Of a DNA stretch of 64,000 bases, positions 30,891 to 41,340 are shown piece by piece. Made by a program: the position numbers and the translations under genes. The notes below the pieces were generated by a model. It ran no database searches. It was not told where the DNA came from and saw nothing but the letters and a program-made list of their open reading frames with translations. Positions within the stretch are counted from its first letter, which is position 1, and every line of letters begins with the position of its first letter. The stretch comes from Chelydra serpentina (lineage: Eukaryota > Chordata > Testudines > Chelydridae): contig JBAIAC010000057.1 of assembly GCA_037349315.1 (NCBI GenBank), forward strand, positions 3,844,001-3,908,000. The letters are read 5' to 3'.

Positions 30891-33709
30891 TGCTTATTGT
30901 CTACTCCCAGAAATCTCTTTCATTCATTTCATTGCACTCGTAGGATTTTTCCTTGCTTCTTTGCATAAGCTCAGATCTCTGACTTGGGGACAAATTCCCA
31001 CTATCGACAAGGCCTATTACACCAAGCGATGGCTAGTTATATAGCTTCACAAAACAAACTCCAGGCATAGACAAGAAAAGCCATGATTTGCATCAATGGA
31101 GCTGATACAATGGTTTTAAGCACGGATCAGTTCCACCAGTGCAAACAGCAGTTTTACCTGTCTGCACCAGAGGTTTGCATAGGGGCAGCCATCACTAGTC
31201 ATCAACAGCTGGAAAGGGGGCAAATTCCCAATATAGACAAAGTTTTGGAAGGGGTAGACAAACTTCAGAAGGTAGAGGGGTTCTGTTTGGAGAATCAGAG
31301 GGTTCCAAATGATAAAGAAAGTAGGTAACTGGATTTGATGTATTTCAGCAGAAAGCAGTTTGATTTAAACTTTATAGGAGTTGCTGCTTTTGGAATCTGA
31401 TGCTTTGTTTCCAGCAGAAACTGAGCAACCCCAAAGGCAATGCATGATGCTAGGCTAGATAGTACCATATTGTGGTATCTTCTCCTTTCATTCTAGCCCC
31501 TTTGGACCATCTCCTGTCTATGAAAGCGAGCATCCGACAGCTGGCACAGTCTGCAAACAGATGCTCTTCTGCTTCCTTGAACTTGCCCTCAAATGTATCA
31601 AACGAGAAAGGTTTGCTTAGAAGGAAGACGACAGGGAAGTTTCCATTTGCTCCGTTGAATTACGATTATCTTTGCCACTCTGCTTTGTTGTTTCTTGCAC
31701 CATGTTGCACCAGTAACAAATCAACATCAGAGCAAGGTACTACAGCACCGTGGGGTCTGTTGCAGCTCAGCACAGTTTGTCTCACAGTGCATGGCCTCTC
31801 TTCCAGCAGCAAGCTTCAATGGCATGCTGCAAACCACACTGTAACAGCACAGTCTGGCAGATCCAAGCAGGGTGCTGCAGCATCCTACGCGGCACTGCCG
31901 CAAATCAATAGCGCCTTCACCGACCGGGGACAGATCGTGGGTCAGCGCCGGGAACCCATACAGGGATGGGGTTGATCTTCACTCCAGATGGAAAACCCAC
32001 GCAGCCAGTGCATGCGTTTGGTTCCTGGACCCACTGGCGATGCCCTGTCCTTTCCTCTCCTTCTATACCCCCCATCTATGGGCCCACAATGTGAGTCACA
32101 GGAGAGCAGATGCCGAAGGGCTGATCCCTGGCAACAAGGAGCCGTGCCTACTCCAGTGCAGTTTGCACTTGGCGTGTGAAGGGGACAAATCCCGAGAAGG
32201 AGAAACATCCTCCCGCCATCGACTCTGCAGGGAATATGCAGCCTAAGGCTGCATTAACTATTGTGCCGTGGAAGGAAGAGTGAAGAGAGCTCGGGGATGG
32301 CCAGAAACAGGGGAAACCCTGGCAGTGCAGCTCCCCTGGGACCCTCATTGGCAGGGAGCTAAGTGGGTGGTGGGAGGGGGTGAACACAGTAATGGCAATG
32401 CTCCTCTGGTGCATCAGGGGAGAGGGGGGAGAATCCAAGGGTTTTGGCTCCTGAATTGGGGCGGGGGAGGGGGGCACATGACACGGTCTCCCACCCCATT
32501 CTTCCTTGCTGGAGGGATTCAGAGAGAATTCTGCCAGGCAAAAGCTCAGTTTCTCCAGGTTTGGTCCAGTCCATTTTCCCACCGCCACATCTCTGTTTTC
32601 TGCCAGCTGCCTCTCTTCACAGCTCAGGGCTTGGCGAAGAAGCAGGAGGGAGACACCGATTCCGCCAGCAGCTCTGGAGAACCCACGTTAACGATACCAT
32701 GGCTGATCGCGGCTCTACTGACCTCCGTCTGTGCTCCTCTCGTCTTGCAGCCAGAGCTGGACTCATCCAGTGCAAAATGTTCAGTCTCCTAGCCGGCTCC
32801 TTCACTGATGTAAATCAGCCCTGCCCGATGGCTTCACAGAGACGCCAATTTCCACCAGCTGAGGGTCTGGCCCTAGAGATGTATTGTTCAGAATGCTGGT
32901 TTGGGTCTTTCATCTCCAAACCCTACTTGGTGCTTTACTGGCAGGTGAATAAAGAGGCAAGGAAACAAAGGAAAGAGACGAGGCCAAAGCCTTCCTGTGT
33001 TTGCCACTGGTGTCCAGGGGGAAGCAGCATTCACAGGCCAAGACTTGCTGAGTGTCAGAGGATCTGGGGCGCTAAGGGATATTTCTATCAGGCTCAGTGC
33101 AGGAAATGCCGGGTGCAATCCTGTGCCATACAGGAGGTCAGACTGAACAGTGATAGTGATCCTTTGAAAACCAGAAACATATGAGGATTGAAAGGCGCCA
33201 GGAGAGCTCTTTGTCTCTGGCATCGCTAGAAGGAAACGCAGGGGGATATTTTTTAATAGATGTAAATAAAAAAAAAGCAGGCTAGCAATCAGACTGCGAT
33301 CCCTGGGACAGCATCTTTGCAGCTTATTCCTCTCACTGTGGGGGACTGATGAAGGCAAACTTTCCCGACTTGCTGCAGTGCATGCCCGAATAATTTGTTT
33401 CCAAGGAAACAAGGATCTTTTGCATGTCCAGCATGTGGCCGGAGCTGGGGGGAAGACTGTGGAATCAGACTCTGGCTTTCCACACAGCTGATCCCTCCCT
33501 CCCGGCCCTCTCCGCCCCCCACATTCCTCCCACTCTGACAGGGCTAAGCTCCTCCAACACATCCCTGTTCCATTCTTAATGAGTATTATCAATCTGGGGG
33601 CAGAGACTGTGTATCCACAGCATCTGTCCGTGCAAATATATTTGAAGAGAGCAGTTCCCATAAAGGCCTGCAATTTTTATTTTAATTTGAAGAGGGAAGG
33701 GCAAACTGG
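30891..33709. other. Unassigned non-coding block
   Basis: About 2.8 kb without a confident repeat. The longest frames of the window lie here (32444-33184 plus, 246 codons; 32888-33673 minus, 261 codons) but they overlap on opposite strands and show no domain. Two 'gggacaaattcccactatcg' and 'gggcaaattcccaatataga' words (30990, 31220) repeat each other about 230 bp apart. The GC-moderate composition permits long random frames. Confidence 0.4.
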
Positions 33710-33790
33710 GGAAATTATTATTATGTATATTGCAACAGTGCCTAGAGGCCCCATCGTGGTAGGAACTGTACACACACAGAACAGATGTCA
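33710..33790 (-). repeat. SINE/LINE tail remnant, antisense
   Basis: 'aaattattattatgtatatt', 'gcaacagtgcctagaggccc', 'catcgtggtaggaactgtac', 'acacacagaaca' match the antisense tail of the SINE family. Confidence 0.6.
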
Positions 33791-34344
33791 AAGGAGAATA
33801 TTTGTCACCTGTTGTCAGGGCAATTTAGCCTATGGGCTGTCTATAAAGTTTACGGACTAAACATCTCCCCAGCAGAGCAGATGACACATTCTTTCCCAAG
33901 CACTGAAATGACAGAGCTAGAGATCCCTAGGCTTGGAAGGATTAGGTCTTAACTGTTAAATGTCAATGTCACCATACGCACTCAAATGGGTGAAAAGAAT
34001 ATTTCCATTGATAACAACAGAAGCTTACGGATAGGCAAGGAAAGAAAAGCCCTGCTTGACAACGTAGAGAGTTTGATTTAAAGATACTTACTTTGTATAT
34101 TTGACAGGGGCTGCTGACAACTTGTGTTTTAAGAATTATGAAGCGTCAACTTTTTGAATCTCAGCATCTGTTATTCAATCATTATTGGCCGACCCCTTCT
34201 ACTGTCTGACCCTGCCAGTGATTTCCCACAGCTGTCAAAATGTAAATCGACAAAAATCTGAAAAAATGCTTACAAATAAATATTGATATTATCTGTCTAA
34301 ATTATAAAAAAAGCCAACAACCCCAAGTTCTGCCAACCCTGCAT
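33791..34344. other. Unassigned AT-rich sequence
   Basis: Unique-looking sequence with no gene or repeat; AT-rich at 34240-34310. Confidence 0.4.
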
Positions 34345-34516
34345 ACACACACACCCACCCACACACCCACACCCCCCCACACACCCCCCCACACACACCC
34401 CCCCCACACACCCCCCCCCCCACACCCCCCCCCCACACACCCCCCCACACACCCCCCCCCACACACACCCCCCCCCCACACACCCCCCCACACACACACA
34501 CCCCCACACACACACA
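34345..34516. repeat. C/A-rich simple repeat, ACACCCCCC type
   Basis: About 172 bp made only of A and C on the plus strand apart from one T at the start, alternating ACACAC with runs of five to ten C. The minus strand is G/T only. Three minus-strand open frames composed of Gly, Val, Cys and Trp are artefacts of this composition. Confidence 0.95.
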
Positions 34517-34689
34517 ATGATGGTATCGCATACAAGTTCTAGGAGTATGAGCCAAGGAAGTGTTGTTACTCCCTGCAGAGAATGAAATTCCTTGTAGGAG
34601 GAAGAGGAATTTATGATGCTCCAGAATCATCATTCCATAGCAACGCGACAGAACTTAGCAAACACCCTTAAGGGGGATAGAGGCGTATC
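34517..34689. other. Unassigned sequence
   Basis: No feature seen. Confidence 0.4.
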
Positions 34690-34945
34690 TAGTGAAGCCC
34701 CAGCTTTGGACTCTGCAGAGCTGGGTTCCATCCAGTTTAGCTACAGACTATGTGAGCAAGTCACTTAATCTCTCTGCACCTCAGTTTCCCATCCGTAAAA
34801 TGGGAGTGATCATACTCCTGTTGACATTGGTTATTTAGATTGGATGCTCTTTGGGGCAGGAACTGTCTCACTATTTATTTGTACATTAGCTAGCACAGTG
34901 GAGCCCTGATGTCAGCTGGGTTCTCTGTGGGTGACCCTAATACAC
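34690..34945 (+). repeat. SINE with tail, sense
   Basis: Head 'ctctgcagagctgggttcca', core 'gtgagcaagtcacttaatct', 'gcacctcagtttcccatccg', tail 'ctctttggggcaggaactgt', 'ctcactatttatttgtacat', 'tagcacagtggagccctgat'. It shows how the MIR-like body is joined to a LINE-like tail. Confidence 0.78.
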
Positions 34946-35021
34946 AACCTGCAATTCTCCTATGCTACAGTGCAACTAGCATTTAACACGATGTCTAGAG
35001 ATGTGCTCAAGCCATAAAATA

Positions 35022-35100
35022 CAGAGTGAAATCCTGGCCTCTTTGAAGTCAATGGGAGCTTTACCATTAATTTCAGTGGGCCCGGGATTTCAGCCTGAGC
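35022..35100. mobile_element. Short palindromic amniote repeat (GTGAAATCCTGGCC)
   Basis: Ends 'gtgaaatcctggcc' and 'gggcccgggatttcagcc' are inverted, with inner 'ttgaagtcaatgggag' and 'ccattaatttcagtgggc'. About 75 bp, foldback, no coding capacity. Confidence 0.65.
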
Positions 35101-35972
35101 TCCTATCTGAACTTCCTCCCAAGTCTTGGAGCGCTTGGATTCAGGACTTTGGGCCATTAAAAGCAATAGTGGCCACTCTGATTTATTTGGAACCAGATGT
35201 CTGAGCAAAGATCCCTGTCCCCCAGGTCACAGGCACCAGGATCCAGCAACGACATTCTCCCTTTTCCGCTTGTTTGTCAACCACAGAGAATGGCCCAGAT
35301 TCTGCCCTTGAATTGTAGGCAACACAGTTAGGTGCACTAAAAACAACGCGCAGCCCCAAACCCCTCCCTCCCTATAAGAGACACAGTCTCCATTTATCCT
35401 GCATGTTAGATGCAGGGGAAAATGGAGCATGGGAGACTGCTTCAAATCAGTAAAAATATGCTTTACTTTGAGCACAGCTCACCTAAAGGACAAGCTACTT
35501 CCCTCTCTTACTTTAAATCTCAGGAAATGTGCACCCACTTCCCATCAATACCAAGCTTTGAACAAGTTTCATGACCTTTTGTAGTGCAACAAAGAAGCTT
35601 GCTTTCTTTTTCTCTCTCCCTTTTTTGTTGGATTAGACTGTGGCTAGAATGTAGACACAAAGTACATTCTAATCTGCTCAAATATAGCTATTCATAGGTT
35701 CATATGTTATCGTCATGGTGCTCTTCTCTCTGCTTTCTTGGCATTTCCATTAGAAACTGATCTTTTTAGGAGTCTAGACCTCCAGAATTTATTCTGCGTT
35801 GGAACAATCCGTCTGGATGGGGTTATTTTAAAGTTGGAAGAGCATGCGATGAGAAACAAAAGCTGGTCTGAAAAGTTATCCTTCTTTTCTTCTGCATTTG
35901 TGTCACTCTCCAGAAATGGGCTTTAGTTTTAAAAAAGGAAAATTGTACAGGGGATCAAAATGTGTTTATAAC
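35101..35972. other. Unassigned sequence
   Basis: No gene. A partial tail of a SINE may lie at 35270-35400. The remainder is AT-rich. Confidence 0.35.
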
Positions 35973-36422
35973 TAGGGCTAGGCAGGAAATGGGTTTTATG
36001 TCCAATGAGAATCTTCAAGATGCCAAAAAAATTTCCCATGACAAATCAAGACAGAGCTGAAATCGCAAAAATCTTCATGAACCAGCTAACCAAATATTTT
36101 GTGGGTGAATTGGAACATTTCAGTAGCTCTAAAATATTTTGTTTCGATTTCAACCCTTTTCACCTTTTTTTAACCTCTTGCAGTCTATATTTACTACAAT
36201 TTCAAAACAAAAAGTTTTGACTTGAAACATCTGAAACTTTTCATTTCAAGAACGTTAAAGTGGAATGTTGTGACAAGCTTGAAACCCCCCCCCCCCCCGG
36301 ATTTTCAAGTGGGAAGATTTGTCAAAACTGTCCCTGTTTCGGGAACAGTTTTGGTTTTAGTTAACTGGCATTTTTCAAGCAGAAAAAAAAAAGTTGGATT
36401 GAAAAATTCCTGACCGGCTCTA
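35973..36422. mobile_element. Palindromic MITE, TAGAGCTGG family
   Basis: Begins TAGGGCTAGGCAGGAAATGG and ends TTCCTGACCGGCTCTA, imperfect inverted repeats of the family at 17520-17948. About 450 bp, AT-rich, with 'ttgtttcgatttcaaccc' and 'tgtccctgtttcgggaac' inside. A 14-C run lies at 36285-36298. No convincing target duplication. Confidence 0.68.
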
Positions 36423-36424
36423 CT

Positions 36425-36690
36425 ATTATCATTATTAATTATTTGCATTGCAATAGCCCAACAAAGAGCATCATTGTGCTAGAGGCTGGACATTACACAC
36501 ACACACACACACGCGCAGAGTAAACCAGAGCTCCTGCCCCAAAGAGCTCACCATCTATGTAGACAAGGCACACAAAGGGTGGGAGGGGAAACAAGAATAC
36601 GGCAGCAATGAGTCATTGCTGGTAATAGCCCCAAGGTCTCCTGACTCTTATCTAATCCAATATCTAAGCCACTCGGCTGTACTGGCTCGC
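36425..36690 (-). repeat. SINE/LINE tail region with CA microsatellite, antisense
   Basis: 'ttatcattattaattatttg', 'acaaagagcatcattgtgct', 'agaggctggacat', then (AC)n at 36492-36512, 'ctcctgccccaaagagctca', and a weak antisense head at 36640-36680 ('ggtctcctgactcttatcta'). Confidence 0.65.
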
Positions 36691-36724
36691 AGAACTTCAT
36701 ACCACTAACAATGGACCCTTTTCA

Positions 36725-37160
36725 AATCTGCTTATCTAGCGCCCATCACCGGAGTATCTGAGCGCTGCACAGCCACTAATGAATTCTTCCTCACAACCGT
36801 CCAGTGAGGGGAGGGGAACCTGGGGAACACAGCGAGAGGAGAACGCCGCTTTCCAAAACCTCACGTTAGTGCATTGACCGCCATACCATCCTTCCGGCTG
36901 AGGAGCTCAACATGCGTCTCAAACTTGTGGGGAAGGTAAACTATGGATCACGGATGGGGGAAACTGAGTCACAGAGTGGCAAAGGGACTTGTCCAAAGTC
37001 GTACGAAGGATATGTCTGCACTGCAATTGGAGGTATGGCTGAAGTACACACCCGACAGACACACAGACACACCCGAGCTAGCTTTAATCTAGCTATCTTG
37101 AGTGCCAATGGCAGGGCCAGAATTCTTACCCAGGTATCCTGACTTCCAGGCCATAGAGTG
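36725..37160 (-). repeat. MIR/CORE-SINE-like element, antisense, interrupted by a MITE piece
   Basis: 'ggatgggggaaactgagtca', 'cagagtggcaaagggacttg', 'tccaaagtcgtacgaa' are the antisense middle and core, ending near 37008. 'ggccagaattcttacccagg' and 'tatcctgacttccaggcc' (from about 37115) are the antisense head. The intervening 37009-37111 is foreign to the SINE. Confidence 0.72.
37009..37111. mobile_element. GTCTACAC-type MITE fragment inside a SINE
   Basis: 'ggatatgtctgcactgcaat' at the left end and 'acacccgagctagctttaat', 'ctagctatcttgagtgcc' inside match MITE ends seen at 49503 and 23377. Only one terminus is recognisable, so it is internally deleted or truncated. Confidence 0.6.
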
Positions 37161-37742
37161 GCTATTTTTATGTAGCGAGGCACATTCAGGACACAGCTTT
37201 GCTCTTTACTCTCCTTTCATGGGCCACCCTCTGGTGTCTCCAATCCCCCAGGGGGTAACGCGAGACCAGCGCAATCCCTGCCACCCAGGAGGTAATTCAT
37301 GCAGCCTTAAGCACTGTGATGAAAAGTCCCTTGTAGCTCTAAAGGGTAGCTGCACATGTCCATAGCTATATGTTTGCAGACATGGTCTATCTATAATTAA
37401 TACTTGTGCGGTGCCTTGACGATAAAATGGTATGCAAGTGCCAACTGTCATTCCCAATACATCTAGATCCATCTGGATTGAAACCCACCAAAGCCAGGAA
37501 AGGGGGAGTTGAGAGTCCCACAGTCTGGTCGGAGATTCCTGCCTTAATTCACATACTTACGCTTTTGCATTTGGCTCTGCAGGGTAAGTGAAGTCTCGAG
37601 AGCCAGCTGTGGATTTTCGGCCCTAGCCCTGAATTTGCTGACTTCTATGGCTTTAAGGGAGAAATCTCTCACTGAGGACATGGGGGGTGAGGCGGGGTGG
37701 AGACAGTAAAAAATTCGTACATTGCATCTATCCAATTTATTT
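37161..37742. other. Unassigned sequence
   Basis: No gene or repeat assigned. A 14-C run follows at 37743-37756. Confidence 0.4.
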
Positions 37743-37764
37743 CCCCCCCCCCCCCCATTACTGT

Positions 37765-38090
37765 AGCAGCTGAGCTCTTCACAATCTAATGTATTTATCT
37801 TCATAACGCCCTTGTGAGGGAGGGCAGTGCTGTTATCCCCATTGTAGGGATGGGGAACTGAGGCAGAGATTAAGTGACTTGCCCAAGGTCACACAGGAAG
37901 TGTGTGGTAGGGTGACCAGATGTCCCGATTTTATAGGGACAGTCCTGATTTTTGGGTCTTTTTCTTATATAGGCTCCTATTACCCCCCAGCCCCTGTCCT
38001 GATTTTTCACACTTGCTGTCTGGTCACCCTAGTGTGTGGTGGAGCAAGGACTTGAATCTGCAGCCTCTAGTTCCAAAAGAAATCGCAAAT
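37765..38090 (-). repeat. MIR/CORE-SINE-like element, antisense, interrupted by a hAT MITE
   Basis: 'cataacgcccttgtgaggga', 'tgttatccccattgtaggga', 'ggggaactgaggcagagatt', 'gacttgcccaaggtcacaca', then after the insertion 'ggagcaaggacttgaatctg' and 'cagcctctagttcc'. The CCCTTGTGAGG segment is characteristic of MIR 3' sequence in antisense. Confidence 0.82.
37908..38031. mobile_element. hAT-type MITE, TAGGGTGACC family, short copy nested in SINE
   Basis: A 124-bp element TAGGGTGACCAGATGTCC...GTCTGGTCACCCTA, with TIRs of about 13 bp. It is flanked by an exact 8-bp duplication GTGTGTGG (37900-37907 and 38032-38039). Removing it restores the SINE reading 'cacaggaagtgtgtggtgga'. Confidence 0.93.
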
Positions 38091-38263
38091 AAGGGGCGGG
38101 AGAAATCAGGCCCAAAGTGCTCTGTGAAATCTTGGCTATGCAGTCGCCTCTCCCCCTTGCTCTGCTATTGATTGGTGTTTACAACCTGGTAAGAAAAATA
38201 CTCATTGTAAGGGAGTTCATTTTAAATGTCAAACCATGTGGGTTGGGGAAGACTAATTAGCAG

Positions 38264-38265
<2 letters not shown>
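38091..38265. other. Unassigned sequence
   Basis: No feature seen. Confidence 0.4.

Positions 38266-38314
<49 letters not shown>
38266..38314. repeat. (GT)n microsatellite
   Basis: About 24 uninterrupted GT dinucleotides. Confidence 0.97.
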
Positions 38315-38315
<1 letters not shown>

Positions 38316-39059
38316 ATGGGGAACCAAGGAGGTAGGAAACTTTAATTTCACCAGGTGCAGCCAACCCTGAAGAGAATTCAGAGCTTGCCATTAGCTACAC
38401 TTCCTTAATTTGACTCCAAATGTTAGTCAATAACCTTAACAAATGGGAAGAGGCCGGCACAGCGATTATCAACGTCAGGCAGGCTCAGCACAAGCTTCTA
38501 ATTGGGGGCTAACTGTGTGATGCAATGGATTAATAACCCTCTGTCCAAACAGCCGCCAAAAGTTTGTTAGGCTGGGAAGTGGACTGAAGTGTGAATCATG
38601 GGCTGCAATAGAAACGGTGTTGGAAGTTTCACGTAACTGCTCCGGCAGTCATATATATATATAAGAAACAGACCAGCCGAGGACTGAATGAAGATGGAGG
38701 TTGCATTGTCCTGTCTTAGCGTTGCCTCCCCCTGCCTCTGCGTTTGGTTCATGACAAGGTATTTCCAGGCTTCTGTCTTTAAAATAGTCCTTTTATGCCT
38801 CTGAATCCATGTGCAAGTGGCCTTCGTTAGAGCACCACTGGTTCGGACATGGGCAGGATACTCCCCCAAAGAGGGGCAGTTTTGTGAGCCCCTGAGCTTT
38901 AAGGCTGAGAGGTAAATCAATAACATTTTATTGTCTCAGAAATGGACCCATGCCATTCTCAGTTCTGTGCAGTAGTTCAGAAAGATAGCATTCGTCTCAT
39001 CTTTGAAAGATGCAAAGCTCTTCCCTTTGTAGTGGTGACCTTTCTATTTAAACAGCCAA
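38315..39059. other. Unassigned sequence
   Basis: 38340-38570 is AT-rich and repeat-free; a short (AT)n lies at 38649-38661. The 119-codon minus frame at 38567-38926 has no domain. No gene called. Confidence 0.4.
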
Positions 39060-39160
39060 ATCCAGGGGCTAGGATAATGATCTAGGAGTTGGGATCCTGG
39101 GTTCTGTTCCCACCCATGCCATTGATCAGCTGTGTGGTCTTGAGGAAATCATTTCAGCCC
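39060..39160 (+). repeat. SINE head and core, sense, truncated
   Basis: 'gatctaggagttgggatcct', 'gggttctgttcccacccatg', 'gtggtcttgaggaaatcatt'. The tail is replaced by 'cacatttttcaaaagaggcc'. Confidence 0.68.
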
Positions 39161-39224
39161 ACATTTTTCAAAAGAGGCCACTAATTTTGAATGCACCTTA
39201 GATTTGAAGCCAGCAACTTCATAC

Positions 39225-39300
39225 AGCTCGGGCCTAGTTTTCAGAGATTCTGAACATCCTTCTGGTCCAACCGATCTTGAGGGAGCCCTCAGTACAATAT
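39225..39300. repeat. Half of a palindromic 'GCTGAACATC' repeat
   Basis: 'cgggcctagttttcagagat' and 'tctgaacatccttctggtcc' resemble one arm of an amniote foldback repeat (gggcc..ttttcagag..ctgagcac). The opposing arm is not visible. Confidence 0.4.
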
Positions 39301-39402
39301 GGGCACATGTCTAAAAACTGCACATAATTCTGGAGTGACTTGTAGCCCAAGCTCCAGGCCCTGCGGAAGCAGAGTATTTCGGGTGGACTGGCAGATCTGC
39401 AC

Positions 39403-39832
39403 GGGGGCTCTCCTCTGGACATTCTCCACTTTGTCCACATCTTTCTGGAATTGTGGTGCCCAGACCTAGATACAGAACTCCAGCGGAGGCCTTATCAGTG
39501 CGGAGTAGAGTGGAAGAATTATTTCCCGGGTCTTGCTTACAACACTCCTGCTAATGCCTCCCAGAATGATGTTCACTTTTTTTTTTTTTTTTACAACAGT
39601 GTTACACGTTGACTCATTAAGTTTGCGATCCACTATAACCCCCAGATTCCTGTCTGCAGTACTCCTTCCCAGGCTGTCATGTCCCATTTTGTATTTTGCA
39701 ACTGATTGTTCCTTCCTAAGTGGAGCCCTTTGCATTTGTCCTTATTGAATTTCATCTCATTTATTTTCAGACCATTCCTCCATAAAGATTGATCAAGCAT
39801 GATAATAGGCCCTTTGTCAGCACCTTCCATCT
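39403..39832 (-). mobile_element. CR1-type LINE fragment, antisense, reverse-transcriptase C-terminus
   Basis: On the minus strand the frame contains DRNLGVIVDRKLNEST, then ILGGISRSVVSKTREI and ILPLYSALIRPPLEFCI, typical of the C-terminal end of CR1 reverse transcriptases. A second phase upstream reads MKFNKDKCKGLHLGRNN, so at least one frameshift is present. An A/T homopolymer (39576-39592) sits in the middle and shifts the frame. A dead fragment. Confidence 0.88.
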
Positions 39833-40600
39833 GAGGATCGCACAGTTACCCAGTGTTCTCCCTATGTAAAGGCCAGGAACCTAGGGCACAGAAAGGTTAA
39901 ACTACGAAGAACGCAGCTACTCCTGACTCCCACGACCTTGCTCTAGTCACTAGATGTGTTTCCTCACCTATCACCAGGCCTGTTTTTGCATCAACCCCAA
40001 AGTTCTCTTGCCTGCTTCAATCATCTAGTTTCCTTGTCCAATGGACCGCTGACTGGTCAGCGCCAGTATCATCCTTGATCTCCAGACCCTTCTGTGATTC
40101 AGAACAGACTGCCACCACCCAGAAGACTTAAAGAAGGTCAGTTTCTCCCACGCTAAATGTAACCCACTCCTCCTGACTTAGCTATGCATGATGTGAAATC
40201 CAGGAGAACATCAGATGGGGGAGACCGGCTGAGCTTTAAGAAGGCGAGTGTGTCATCCGCTAACAAGCTCCTGAACCATCCTCCCCAATTTCTCAGGCAG
40301 GTAGAAGCATCCATTGCAGTGGAGGAGCTGACCACATTAAAAAAAAAAAATCGATTGAGCACGATTAATTTTTCACCCATCGCTCTTAAACACAGCTACT
40401 GTCACTCGTTAGCTTTTCCACTGGCAGCTTTACAATGACATCGGGTAGCATCCAGCAGTAAAAGACAGTGGACTGGGCTAGGATTGTTCAGCACCACAAC
40501 AAGGTAAGTGTACCTGGTAGGTGCATTTTACTTGAACGTATCTAATTCACTAAGGATCATGCCACCTGGGAACACCTGGCAGAGTGAGCACCCTGGGAAG
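39833..40600. other. Unassigned sequence
   Basis: No gene. Poly-A runs lie at 40339-40350. Frames on both strands at 40153-40438 overlap and have no domain. Confidence 0.35.
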
Positions 40601-40912
40601 GAAGGATTGTCTTGTGGTTAAGGTGCTGGCCTGGGAAGGAGATTGTAACTCCCACCTCAACTCCGTTCTAGACTCCCAGGGTGACTTTGGGCAAGTCACT
40701 TAATTGTTCTGTGCCTCAGTTTTATCCCATCTTTAAAATGGAAATATTAATCCTTCCTTTCTCCTACCCTTTGTCTGTCTTGTCTATTTAGACAATCTCT
40801 TCTTGGCCAGGACCATCTCTTAATATGTGAATGTACAGTGCTTTGCACAGTGGGACCTTGATCTTGGTTTGGGCTTCTAGATGCTACTGCTATATAAATT
40901 ATTACACTTAGC
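40601..40912 (+). repeat. Full-length SINE with LINE-like tail, sense
   Basis: Best complete copy: head 'ttgtcttgtggttaaggtgc', core 'tgactttgggcaagtcactt', 'ctgtgcctcagttttatccc', middle 'ttagacaatctcttcttggc', tail 'acagtgctttgcacagtggg', 'ttctagatgctactgctata', ending 'taaattatta'. Confidence 0.82.
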
Positions 40913-40989
40913 CCCACTGAAGATGCATCCTACCTGCAGGTATCCAGCAGAGTCATCAGATATGCAGGTGTGTAATACTGAACCACCTC

Positions 40990-41065
40990 AAGAGGTTGGA
41001 AGAGTACCCTAGTGGTTAGAGCAGGGAAGTGGAAGACAAGATTCCCTGGCTTCTGTTCCTGACTG
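40990..41065 (+). repeat. SINE head fragment, sense
   Basis: 'accctagtggttagagcagg', 'ctggcttctgttcctgactg'. It is cut off at the CR1 fragment that follows. Confidence 0.68.
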
Positions 41066-41071
41066 TCCAAG

Positions 41072-41340
41072 GCTATGGAAAATTCATAGTTTTAAAGGGA
41101 CATTGTAATCATTAGTCTGACCTCCTGCTTTAACATAGCCCATGGAATTTCACCCTGTAACGTCTGCATCAAGCCCATAAAACTTGTAGATGAGCTAACG
41201 GCACATCTTTTAGAAAGACATGCAGTTTGGATTTAGAGGTTTCAAGTGATGGAGACACCCTCACATCCATTGGTAAATTGCTGTTAACAATTGGCCTCTT
41301 ATACGGGCCAAATCACTTCGTTTTCCAATTCATCATTTTA
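41072..41340 (-). mobile_element. CR1-type LINE 3' fragment, antisense
   Basis: 'ggacattgtaatcattagtc', 'tgacctcctgctttaacata', 'cacatcttttagaaagacat', 'gatggagacaccctcacatc', 'cattggtaaattgctgttaa' match in order the same CR1 3' region seen at 24344-24620. Confidence 0.68.

Noticed and set aside
32444..33673. The two longest open frames (246 codons plus, 261 codons minus)
   Set aside because: They overlap on opposite strands, contain no domain, and have low-complexity stretches and no splice or promoter context; chance frames in GC-moderate DNA.
34289..34633. Gly/Val/Cys-rich minus frames
   Set aside because: Direct translation of a G/T-only simple repeat.
40490..40510. Splice-donor-like 'acaaggtaagtg'
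   Set aside because: No open exon with recognisable protein precedes it; such matches are frequent by chance.
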